DNA from: Chloroflexota bacterium
GTDB taxonomy: Bacteria > Chloroflexota > Anaerolineae > Anaerolineales > Villigracilaceae
DNA length: 64,000 bases
Direction of reading: 5' to 3'
Assembly: GCA_016234555.1 (NCBI GenBank)
Contig: JACRBJ010000065.1
Span: 1 to 64,000, forward strand
Below, piece by piece: positions 25,156 to 33,060 of this stretch. A program made the translations under genes and the position numbers. The notes beneath the pieces were generated by a model that was not told where the DNA came from, did no database searches, and was given only the letters and a program-made list of their open reading frames with translations. How positions within the stretch are numbered: the first letter of the stretch is position 1; the number at the start of each line of letters is the position of its first letter.

Positions 25156-26655
25156 TTATTCAACGCCCAATCCCATCTCTGGGATGGGTGGTATCTTTTC
25201 GCTGTATAGCCAAAGGTCAAAGAATTCATTCAGTTCCTTACCACTGACATGCTCGGCGACGGCAATGAAATTATCGGTCGTGGCGTTGCCATTTTTATAG
25301 AGGGCGAAGTAGGTTTTCAGAGTTTCAAAGAAAGCCTCATCGCCGATTTCCAATCGCAGGGCGTGAAGGGTCAATCCGCCCCAGACGTAGACGCCACCGT
25401 TGAACAGTTCATCAGTGGGCGGTTTACCCGGAGAGGTGTAATATTCCGGGTAGGTGGCTACTTCGGCGTATTGAAATTTCACCCAATCGTCCAACGCCTC
25501 ACGCCCATCCAGGTGTTCGGTCCACAGACCTTCGGAGTAGGTGGCAAAGCCCTCATTGAGCCAGATATCGCTCCAATCCGCCACGCTGACGCTGTCGCCA
25601 AACCACTGGTGAGCCAGTTCGTGCGCCACGGTCAACTCGGTGCCTTCCATATCGTCATAATCGATCATGTCAATGCCATAGATGGACAGGGTCTGGTTTT
25701 CCAGCGCCGATTCAAATTCGGTATTCATCACCATCGAGCCGTACACCTCAAAGGGATACTGTCCGTAAATTTCGCTGAAATAATCGAGCATCTCGCCCTG
25801 CCGAGCAAACGGTTTGCGGGCTTCCTCTGGCAAATCTGAAGAGTAATAATTGCGGATGGGGATGCCGCCTTCGGATTCCATCTCCTCGACCTCAAACTTG
25901 TCGATGTTGATGGTGGCAAGATAGCTTGCCATCGGGTCGCGGAGTTCAAAAGTGAAAGTGGTCGTATCGCCATTGTCGAGCGTTTCGGTCAACACGCCGT
26001 TCGCGGCAACTTCAAAAGGCTCGGGCACGGTCACGTGGAAGGTGTAGGTCGCCTTGTCCAGCGGATGGTCGTTGACGGGATAAAACCCTGCCGAGCCATC
26101 GGGTTCGCTCAGGACAAAACTGCGGTTCTCCGCGATGATCCACCCCGTCTGCACCGGCAAAGCCACAGACTGCATCACTTCCGGTGAGCCAGTGTATCGA
26201 ACAACAGTTGTGAAAGACTGACCGTTTAGCAGCGGCTTGAGCGGAGTGATAACCAACTCCTGACCCTTGCGGGAGTAATCAGCGGTCACATCGTTGACGG
26301 TGATCGAGACGATTTTGAAGCCGATAAAATCCAGGTTGAAACTGAGCAGGTCCTGGGTGGCAGTCGCTTCGATGGTTGTAATCGCTGTCAGCTTGCCGCT
26401 GGATACATCGGTGACTGCGATATCCAACGTGTAATGGGTCACATCGTAGCCGCCGTTGCCAAAGCCCGGGTAATAGGAATCGCCCACGCCTGACGCGCCG
26501 GGATCCGCCTGCACTTCCGCCTCCACTTCAGGAACTATCACCGCAGTCACCGCAGCTGGTGACGACGGAACAGATGGAGATGAAGTTTGGCCGCAAGCGA
26601 CGACAACAAACATGATCAAAACACACGCAAGAACCATTTGCATTTTGTTCTTCAT
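25156..26655 (-). CDS. M1-family zinc metallopeptidase, lipoprotein
   Basis: 499 residues. The lipobox VVAC gives a lipidated Cys21. The aminopeptidase-N-type N-terminal beta domain is followed by the catalytic zinc motif VAHELAHQWFGDS and NEGFATYSEGLW. The usual exopeptidase GAMEN loop reads MNTEFESALENQ, a diverged form. The M1 family cleaves N-terminal residues from peptides. The C-terminal helical domain is shorter than in PepN. It is likely anchored outside the cell membrane. Confidence 0.88.
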   Translation of the reverse strand: MKNKMQMVLACVLIMFVVVACGQTSSPSVPSSPAAVTAVIVPEVEAEVQADPGASGVGDSYYPGFGNGGYDVTHYTLDIAVTDVSSGKLTAITTIEATATQDLLSFNLDFIGFKIVSITVNDVTADYSRKGQELVITPLKPLLNGQSFTTVVRYTGSPEVMQSVALPVQTGWIIAENRSFVLSEPDGSAGFYPVNDHPLDKATYTFHVTVPEPFEVAANGVLTETLDNGDTTTFTFELRDPMASYLATINIDKFEVEEMESEGGIPIRNYYSSDLPEEARKPFARQGEMLDYFSEIYGQYPFEVYGSMVMNTEFESALENQTLSIYGIDMIDYDDMEGTELTVAHELAHQWFGDSVSVADWSDIWLNEGFATYSEGLWTEHLDGREALDDWVKFQYAEVATYPEYYTSPGKPPTDELFNGGVYVWGGLTLHALRLEIGDEAFFETLKTYFALYKNGNATTDNFIAVAEHVSGKELNEFFDLWLYSEKIPPIPEMGLGVE

Positions 26656-26711
26656 TTGGCATCCTTCTCACTTTTCATTGATATGGGCAGTATATCACTG
26701 CCGGGATGATG

Positions 26712-26717
26712 TAGAAT
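26712..26717 (+). promoter_or_regulatory. -10 box of the HD hydrolase (leaderless)
   Basis: TAGAAT ends exactly 7 nt before ATG 26725. No Shine-Dalgarno is present, so transcription probably starts at the initiation codon. Confidence 0.5.
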
Positions 26718-26724
26718 TGCGCCC

Positions 26725-27381
26725 ATGAATCAAAGCGACATCATCAAAAAAACAGCAGACTTTATCAAGCAGGAATTCGGCGACGACTCGTCAGGGCATG
26801 ACTGGTGGCACATCTACCGCGTGTGGAAGAATGCCATCGCCATTTGCGAACGTGAAAAAGCTGATCTGTTCATCGTGGAGCTTGCCGCTCTGCTCCACGA
26901 CCTCGACGATTGGAAGTTCAGTGAGAATGGTGACGAGACTCCGCATCGCGCCATCGCCTGGATGAAATCTTGTGGCGTTGAACCCCAAGTCATCCAAGCG
27001 GTGTGCGACATCATTATGAACGTCTCGTTCAAGGGAGCACAGGTTGAAAACAAAATGAAAAGTCTTGAAGGCTTCATCGTGCAGGACGCAGACCGTCTCG
27101 ACGCCATCGGCGCCATCGGGATCGGACGCGCCTTCGCCTATGGCGGGTATCGAAACCGTCCAATGCACGACCCTGAGGCGGAGAATCAAATGCACGCGAC
27201 TTTCGAGGAATACAAGAACAGCAAAAGCGCGACCATCAATCACTTCCACGAGAAACTGCTGCTGCTCAAATATAAAATGAATACCGCCACCGCGAAGAAA
27301 ATCGCGGAAGGGCGGCATGAGGTGATGCTGAGGTTCCTTCAGCAGTTTATGCTGGAATGGGAAGGGAAGGATTTGGAATAA
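26725..27381 (+). CDS. HD-domain hydrolase (YedJ-like)
   Basis: 218 residues. The HD metal-binding residues fall in HDWWHIYRVWKNA (His), ALLHDLDDWKF (HD) and QDADRLDAIGAIGIGRAF (Asp). This matches small HD phosphohydrolases of the YedJ/uncharacterised type. It is soluble. It stands divergently from the M1 peptidase gene. The substrate is unknown. Confidence 0.85.
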   Translation: MNQSDIIKKTADFIKQEFGDDSSGHDWWHIYRVWKNAIAICEREKADLFIVELAALLHDLDDWKFSENGDETPHRAIAWMKSCGVEPQVIQAVCDIIMNVSFKGAQVENKMKSLEGFIVQDADRLDAIGAIGIGRAFAYGGYRNRPMHDPEAENQMHATFEEYKNSKSATINHFHEKLLLLKYKMNTATAKKIAEGRHEVMLRFLQQFMLEWEGKDLE

Positions 27382-27424
27382 TTAGTGTTTATAATTTTCT
27401 GCATTTCCTGGCAGGTAAAGTGCA

Positions 27425-27949
27425 ATGAGAAAAGATAACGAAATTTACACCCTGTTTCGAAAGCTCAAGAAGGCAAAGAATTTGCAGCAATTCGAGGTAA
27501 TTAAACAAATTTCTCAAGAAATACTCGACATAGAAGAGAGTGCCTTCATTGTCTTCATAGAAGACAACTTGTCTTCAGAGGAGGATGTTGAACTCTCTGC
27601 TTACATAATAGAAATGATTGCAAAGAAAAAAGTGAAAAATACAGCTGGTTTAATTTTGCCGCTTATTAAATCCCAAGAGCCAATGCTTCGTTGTCACGTT
27701 TGCGGCATATTAGGAAACTGCGGCGACAAAACAGCAACGGAAGGTCTTATAGACAGACTTCGGAATGATAAAGACGCAAACGTTCGCGTTGTAGCAGCAC
27801 ATGCCTTGGGAAGAATGGGAGATACAAGAGCTTTACCAGATTTAGCTTGGTCAAGAGATCATGATTTCTCTTTAGACAAAGATGGCTGGAGTGTGAGCAC
27901 GATAGCCGAAAAAGCCATCAAAGAAATTGGGACAAGGGATTTAATTTAG
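27425..27949 (+). CDS. HEAT-repeat protein
   Basis: 174 residues. At least two HEAT/PBS-lyase-type helical repeats are visible (MLRCHVCGILGNCGDKTATEG and NVRVVAAHALGRMGDTRALP). The gene is clearly AT-richer than its neighbours. A TATAAT lies about 30 nt upstream (27391-27396). HEAT repeats bind proteins. No other function is indicated. Confidence 0.75.
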   Translation: MRKDNEIYTLFRKLKKAKNLQQFEVIKQISQEILDIEESAFIVFIEDNLSSEEDVELSAYIIEMIAKKKVKNTAGLILPLIKSQEPMLRCHVCGILGNCGDKTATEGLIDRLRNDKDANVRVVAAHALGRMGDTRALPDLAWSRDHDFSLDKDGWSVSTIAEKAIKEIGTRDLI

Positions 27950-28043
27950 ATCGCGCAAGACAACGTTTTTTATCCGAACTATTCTGCTTATAGCTTGGGA
28001 TTGTTGCGGTAGGATGCTTTCGCACCCGTCTTGCATCAATACG

Positions 28044-29585
28044 TTATTTCTTTTCGAATATCAGCGTGGTCTTTGATTCGTACGCCAGCACAAACAAATC
28101 AGAAGCGCGAGTGGAAAGGGCAAGGCTTCGCAGAGAATTCGCAAAGTCGCTCTTGTCTTCCTTCGGCGGGATGGTCACGATCAAATAATCGTAATTCAAG
28201 CCGTTGGCGACAGACCACGCAGTCACACAATCCAAATCGGCGCAGTGCTGAAACTCGACCAACTGCTCGTACCAGGGGAAAAACTTTTCGGACAGAGTCC
28301 ACTCCAAGCCTTGCAGGGTGGTGGCGCTGTGCTGCTTCGTCAGCGCGGGGAACCATTCCTGCATCGGGTCAGACATCGAAAACTCGCGCCCCGTCGAAAG
28401 CAAAAACGTCCGCCCATCCTCCACATTGGAATTCACCCACTCGATCATCTCCAGGTCTGCGGGCTTCAAACTTGTGTTGACCAGTTGGAAGTCGGAGATG
28501 CTTGCGGCAAGGAGGAAATAGAATGCGGAAGCGAACACCAGAATTTGGCTGACTGGCTTCGCCATCACCGCCTCAGGCTGGTCACCGTCCGAGCGGCTGA
28601 TCCACGCCGAGAGTTGAATCAGCCCCATCGACGCCAGCATGGATTCCGCCAGCAGCACCACGCCGTCGCCGCCGCGCGTATCGATCAGGTAGGCGATCAC
28701 GATCCAGGTAATGAAGAAAAACTCGCGCCGCTTGAACGAGAGCCAAAGTCCGATGTAGAAGAAAATCAAAAACGGCAGGGCAAGATAGTTGGTCGGGCTG
28801 TGCAGTTGCAAAACGATGAGATAGAACTCCAGCGTGCGCTGGCTGGTCTGTCCCGCCGAAAGCAACGGCTCGAACCCATGCCGCAGAAAGACAGTCGCCC
28901 ACCACGGAACGGAGAGCAGGACGACGCCCACACCCACCCACAGCGCAGAGATCACCCCGCGTTTGCTGCGTCCGTAAAACAGGAAAACCATCAAGCCGCC
29001 CAACGCAGCGTGTAAAGCCGTCTGCGGGTGACTCATCACCGTGAGCGCGCCAAAGAGAATAGTGAGAGCCAGACGCTTGGGCGTGTATTCCCTAAACAAT
29101 TGAACCGCCTGCCAGAGCATGAGAATCAAAAATAACATACCGAAGGCACGGGTGATTCCTCCGCCCATCACCTGCCAGAGAAAAGCGCGGGACGAGAGGG
29201 CATAGATCAACGCGGCAAGCGCGGCGGATGTGCGCGAAGGCAGGATTTGTTCGGCAAGTTTGAAAAAGAAAAAGATGGCGAGCGTATTGACCAGGGGCGG
29301 AAGCCAGAGCAGTACCTGTAAATCAGAGACAGGCAAAAGGGTGGAGAAAATCGCGGCGATGTAAAAACCAACTGGCGGGTAGGCGAAGGGGATGTCGACA
29401 AAGTTATAGGCTGTGAACTGCGGCATGACGAAGCCATTCGCCTTCAGGTCGCGGATCATCGTGTAGAACAAACCGCCATCGTTGAGCGGGAATCCGTTGG
29501 AGGCGGCAGGCACAAAACGCACCACCGCGCCAAAGAGCAACGCGGTAAAAAGAAGGAGAACGCTCCAATCCAGTTTTCGATTCAT
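28044..29585 (-). CDS. GT-C-fold membrane glycosyltransferase-like protein
   Basis: 513 residues with about ten hydrophobic segments. It begins KLDWSVLLLFTALLFGAVVRFVPAA, then FPLNDGGLFYTMIRDLKANG, where the DGG after the first helix stands for the catalytic acid of GT-C transferases. A large C-terminal outer domain follows. Start ATG 29585 has GGAGG 8 nt upstream. The longer frame to 29801 would overlap the potassium operon and is rejected. It lies after the hairpin that closes that operon. The likely role is lipid-linked sugar transfer. Confidence 0.75.
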   Translation of the reverse strand: MNRKLDWSVLLLFTALLFGAVVRFVPAASNGFPLNDGGLFYTMIRDLKANGFVMPQFTAYNFVDIPFAYPPVGFYIAAIFSTLLPVSDLQVLLWLPPLVNTLAIFFFFKLAEQILPSRTSAALAALIYALSSRAFLWQVMGGGITRAFGMLFLILMLWQAVQLFREYTPKRLALTILFGALTVMSHPQTALHAALGGLMVFLFYGRSKRGVISALWVGVGVVLLSVPWWATVFLRHGFEPLLSAGQTSQRTLEFYLIVLQLHSPTNYLALPFLIFFYIGLWLSFKRREFFFITWIVIAYLIDTRGGDGVVLLAESMLASMGLIQLSAWISRSDGDQPEAVMAKPVSQILVFASAFYFLLAASISDFQLVNTSLKPADLEMIEWVNSNVEDGRTFLLSTGREFSMSDPMQEWFPALTKQHSATTLQGLEWTLSEKFFPWYEQLVEFQHCADLDCVTAWSVANGLNYDYLIVTIPPKEDKSDFANSLRSLALSTRASDLFVLAYESKTTLIFEKK

Positions 29586-29607
29586 GAATTCCTCCAGGTT
29601 GATAAAA

Positions 29608-29645
29608 GACCCTAAAGGCTCGCTCTGCGGAAAACCTTTAGGGTC
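29608..29645 (-). terminator. Hairpin closing the potassium-uptake operon
   Basis: GACCCTAAAGG ... CCTTTAGGGTC, an 11-bp perfect stem with a 16-nt loop, lies 7 nt after the second RCK gene. There is no long U-tract. Confidence 0.65.
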
Positions 29646-29652
29646 CAAACCC

Positions 29653-30333
29653 TCATCGTACAGGTCTTGAAGGCGGCTCCAACAATCGGGCAAGTTCCTT
29701 TGCGCCTTCGTCGTCTGCCACAGCCAGGACCTCGTCGCCTTCCTCGAAGCTGATCGTGCCGCGCGGCAGGGTGATCTGCCCATGGCGGATGATCGCCGCA
29801 ATCACACAGGTATCGGGCAACCCCAGGTCTTTGATGGGCACACCGAGCGCCTTCGCGCCGCGCGGGACTTTCTCCTCCACCAGCGAATAACGACCGCGCC
29901 GCAATTTGAGCAGGGTCATCATGTCGCCCATCGACATTTCCTCCTGGATCAGGTGCGCCATCACGTCCGCCTGGTTGATGACTTCATCCACGTGGAAATT
30001 CTGGTCGAAGAGCCAGGCATTGAGCGGATTGTTGATGCGGGCAACGGTGCGGCGCACATTGAAGAGGGTGCGCGCCAGATAGCAGGTGACGAGGTTTGCA
30101 GCGTCGTCGCTGCTGGTGGTGACGAGGACGTCCGCCTTGTCCATCCCCGCCAGTTTTAAAACCGTGGGGTCGGTTGCAAGCCCCTCGTAGATAACCTCGG
30201 TGGGGAGTTCACGATGAAGCAGGTTCAACAGTTCGCGTTTATGTTCGATCATGCGAACCTGGTGGTTTTGCGCCAGCAGTTGCATTGCCAGTTGCGCGCC
30301 GGTCCGTCCGCCGCCCGAGATGAAAACAAACAT
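29653..30333 (-). CDS. TrkA/RCK regulatory subunit, copy 2
   Basis: 226 residues. An RCK_N Rossmann domain starts MFVFISGGGRTGAQLAMQLL (GGGRTG for NAD/ATP). The later VLVTTSSDDAANLVTCYLAR and IKDLGLPDTCVIAAIIRHGQ indicate the RCK_N core and C-terminal TrkA_C domain. Such proteins gate potassium transporters in response to nucleotides. The start at 30333 lies one base after the stop of copy 1, so the two are translated together. The upstream 30366 start is inside the previous gene. Confidence 0.9.
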   Translation of the reverse strand: MFVFISGGGRTGAQLAMQLLAQNHQVRMIEHKRELLNLLHRELPTEVIYEGLATDPTVLKLAGMDKADVLVTTSSDDAANLVTCYLARTLFNVRRTVARINNPLNAWLFDQNFHVDEVINQADVMAHLIQEEMSMGDMMTLLKLRRGRYSLVEEKVPRGAKALGVPIKDLGLPDTCVIAAIIRHGQITLPRGTISFEEGDEVLAVADDEGAKELARLLEPPSRPVR

Positions 30334-30334
30334 A

Positions 30335-31003
30335 TTACGCCTCCGTTCCTTCGCGCAAACGCGCATTCAAGGCGGTCACGCCATCCAGCGTCGCGCTGAC
30401 GGTGAGGACATCGCCGCCTTTGAGAATCGAATCGGGGGAGACCAGCTCGGCGCGCCCGCCGCGGGTCAACGCTGCAATCACAATCGTGTTAGAACAGCCG
30501 GACAACAGGTCGGAAACGGTGCGCTCGCCCCAATGTTCAGGAATATACATTTCATAAAGTTCCACTTCGCCGTTACCCGCGGAAAACACCGTGCGGAAGG
30601 AGGCGTCGATCAACAACTCCTGCATACGCTCCGCACCCCAGGCTGTGGAGCTGATCACCTGCAAACCAAACGCCTCCAGCATGTCGCGCATGGCGGGGTC
30701 GTAGTTGCGGACAAGCACGCGCTTCACCTGCGGATAATGTGAGCGGATGGCGTGACCGATGACGGCATTCATGACATCCGAGTTGGTGACCGCGGCGACC
30801 CCGTCCGCCGTGGCCACGCCGGCACGGGTGAACGTATCGAGGGAGAACACCTCGCCTTCGACGGTACGCCCGTGAAAATCGGCGGGGAGACGGTTGAAAT
30901 TATTGCGGTTGTTATCCACAACCACAACCTTGTGCTTTTGTTGATAAAGGCGGTAGGCGAGTTGCTCGCCCACCCTGCCGCATCCAATGACAATGAAATT
31001 CAT
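30335..31003 (-). CDS. TrkA/RCK regulatory subunit, copy 1
   Basis: 222 residues. The Rossmann motif GCGRVGEQLA, the adenosine-binding acid in VVVDNNR and the TNSDVMNAVIG segment make an RCK_N domain. A TrkA_C domain (about 145-215, GERTVSDLLSGCSNTIVIAALT) follows. It lies between the permease (12-bp gap) and copy 2 (1-bp gap). Two unequal RCK proteins probably form a heteromeric gating ring, which is inference. Confidence 0.9.
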   Translation of the reverse strand: MNFIVIGCGRVGEQLAYRLYQQKHKVVVVDNNRNNFNRLPADFHGRTVEGEVFSLDTFTRAGVATADGVAAVTNSDVMNAVIGHAIRSHYPQVKRVLVRNYDPAMRDMLEAFGLQVISSTAWGAERMQELLIDASFRTVFSAGNGEVELYEMYIPEHWGERTVSDLLSGCSNTIVIAALTRGGRAELVSPDSILKGGDVLTVSATLDGVTALNARLREGTEA

Positions 31004-31015
31004 GGCAATGGCTCC

Positions 31016-32986
31016 TTAAACAATGCTTTCTTCATGCACATGATATGGCACGTTGGTGATGACAATGCCCTGTTTGTTTTTCAACTGTTCGCGCAGGATA
31101 TTCGCAGTATTCGTATGCAGGGCACCGGCAAACCGGTTATCTGAAACGAATTCAGGGACGACAACAGTAATCGTCTCACCCGGCTGGCGCACATCCGCAA
31201 CATCGGAAATGTAGCCGAGGATGGGTTCAACGAAAAGGCGATAGGGGGAGTCGAGGAGGACCAGGCGAACACCCCCGCCCCAGGTCTCCCACTTTGCGCG
31301 GACTCTTTCGGCATCCGCCGGTTCGATCACCACATGCACGGCGGTCACATCATCGGACAACATGCGGGCATAACGCAGGGCGGCAAGAGTCCCCTGGTGC
31401 ACGCCGCTAACCGGCATGATGACGCGATGGCGGGTGGCATGATGGGGAATAATTCCAATATTTTCAAGGGAAAGGTGCCTGGCAAGGTTCTTGTAGTGCA
31501 GATGAATCATCCACAGGACGCCGATCAACAGCGGGATCAGAATCAGCACCACATACGCCCCATCCTTGAACTTGGTGATGGCAAAGACGAACATCACGAC
31601 GCCGGTACAAATGGCTCCAAAACCGTTGGTAATCATCTTCAAGCGCCAGAGCGGGTCATAATGAAGCGCGGAAACACGGTGGGAACCTTCCTCCTTCTTT
31701 TCAGGGTGAAGGCTGCCGCTTCGTTTCCAGCGCAACGCCATGCCAAACTGGGCAAGCGTGAAGGACAGGAAAACTCCAATGGCATAGAGGGGAATCAGGC
31801 GCGTCACACTTGCCTGGAAAATAACGATCAATAACGATGAAAGGATTGCCAGCGCAACAATGCCGCGCGAGTACACCAGTCGGCTGCCACGGTATGCGAG
31901 CTGGCGGGGCAGGAATCCATCCATTGACATCAACGCACTCAAACGTGGGAAGCCAGCATATGCCGTATTCGCCGCCAGAATCAGGATGATGGTGGTCGCA
32001 AGGATCACGGCGTAGTATGGGATTCCCTGTCCGCCAAAGACCGTACGCGCCAGTTGGGAAATGACCGTTTCAAACTCCGAAGGCACCGCCCCAGTCTGGC
32101 TTGTGAGGAAGGAAATCCCCAGGAACAGACAAGCCAGGATGGCAGCCATCCAAGTCAGGGTGATGGCGGCATTCTTACTGCGCGGCTCCTTGAAGGCCGT
32201 GATACCGTTGGAAATGGCTTCGATCCCCGTCAATGCCGCCGTGCCGCTGGAAAAGGCATGCAGGATCAGGAAAGGCGTGACAGCGACAAGCGCCCCTTCC
32301 ACATGATGCATTTCTGGCGGATCAATCACCACGCCCAAAGTCCCGGCGAAATATTTATACATGCCAGCGAGAATGGCAATGAACATGATGACGATAAAGG
32401 CGATGCTGGGCACGGCGATGGCGGCACCTGATTCGCGAACTCCGCGAAGGTTGATCATCATGATGAATACCACAGCCGCCACCGACATAACCACACGGTA
32501 TTCGTACAGATCCGGGTATGCGGAAACGATCTGCGCCACACCGGAGGAAATGGACACCGAAACGGTCAAAATGTAATCAGTCAACAACGCCGCCGCAGCC
32601 ACCAGACCGGGCAACTCTCCCAGATTGTCGCGGGCAACCACGTATGCGCCGCCGCCGTCAGGGTAGGAGTGAATCACCTGGATGTATGAAATGGAGACAA
32701 TCGTCAACAGCAGGACAATTGCGATGGAAATCGGAAAGACATATCCAAATGCAATCGTCCCTGCCGCCGCCAGCACCACCAGGATTTCCTGGGTGGCGTA
32801 GGCATTGGACGAGAGCGCATCCGATGCAAATACCGCCAGCCCGACCGTTTTGCCAATGGTCTCGTGCGGCGCATCCGCCGTGGAAAGCGGGCGTCCAATC
32901 AGCCAGGAACTCAAATTGCGCGGCGGCTTGTAATTTGCGGGACGTTCGATAATGGGAGTTTGCGAATTGTTTTCTTTATTGATCAT
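31016..32986 (-). CDS. KimA-like potassium/APC-family permease
   Basis: 656 residues with about twelve TM segments. The segment LAVFASDALSSNAYATQEIL, then SYPDGGGAYVVARDNLGELPG and TDYILTVSVSISSGV, matches the KimA (YdaO) high-affinity K+ importer subfamily of APC permeases. A C-terminal cytoplasmic domain (about 520-656) follows. ATG 32986 is chosen; the frame extends 53 codons further but lacks family similarity there. No ydaO riboswitch was recognised. Linkage to two RCK proteins supports potassium transport. Confidence 0.83.
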   Translation of the reverse strand: MINKENNSQTPIIERPANYKPPRNLSSWLIGRPLSTADAPHETIGKTVGLAVFASDALSSNAYATQEILVVLAAAGTIAFGYVFPISIAIVLLLTIVSISYIQVIHSYPDGGGAYVVARDNLGELPGLVAAAALLTDYILTVSVSISSGVAQIVSAYPDLYEYRVVMSVAAVVFIMMINLRGVRESGAAIAVPSIAFIVIMFIAILAGMYKYFAGTLGVVIDPPEMHHVEGALVAVTPFLILHAFSSGTAALTGIEAISNGITAFKEPRSKNAAITLTWMAAILACLFLGISFLTSQTGAVPSEFETVISQLARTVFGGQGIPYYAVILATTIILILAANTAYAGFPRLSALMSMDGFLPRQLAYRGSRLVYSRGIVALAILSSLLIVIFQASVTRLIPLYAIGVFLSFTLAQFGMALRWKRSGSLHPEKKEEGSHRVSALHYDPLWRLKMITNGFGAICTGVVMFVFAITKFKDGAYVVLILIPLLIGVLWMIHLHYKNLARHLSLENIGIIPHHATRHRVIMPVSGVHQGTLAALRYARMLSDDVTAVHVVIEPADAERVRAKWETWGGGVRLVLLDSPYRLFVEPILGYISDVADVRQPGETITVVVPEFVSDNRFAGALHTNTANILREQLKNKQGIVITNVPYHVHEESIV

Positions 32987-33060
32987 ACATACCATCACGC
33001 AGACAAAATGCAGTCCATAAGAAATAAAGGCACAGGGTGGGATTATAGTGCGGAAGCGAT

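Noticed and set aside
29586..29801. 72-codon N-terminal extension of the GT-C gene at 28044
   Set aside because: It overlaps the RCK copy 2 gene and the terminator hairpin, while ATG 29585 has GGAGG.
31016..33060. ydaO/c-di-AMP riboswitch before the KimA-like gene
   Set aside because: The upstream gap is only about 74 bp and no riboswitch core was seen.
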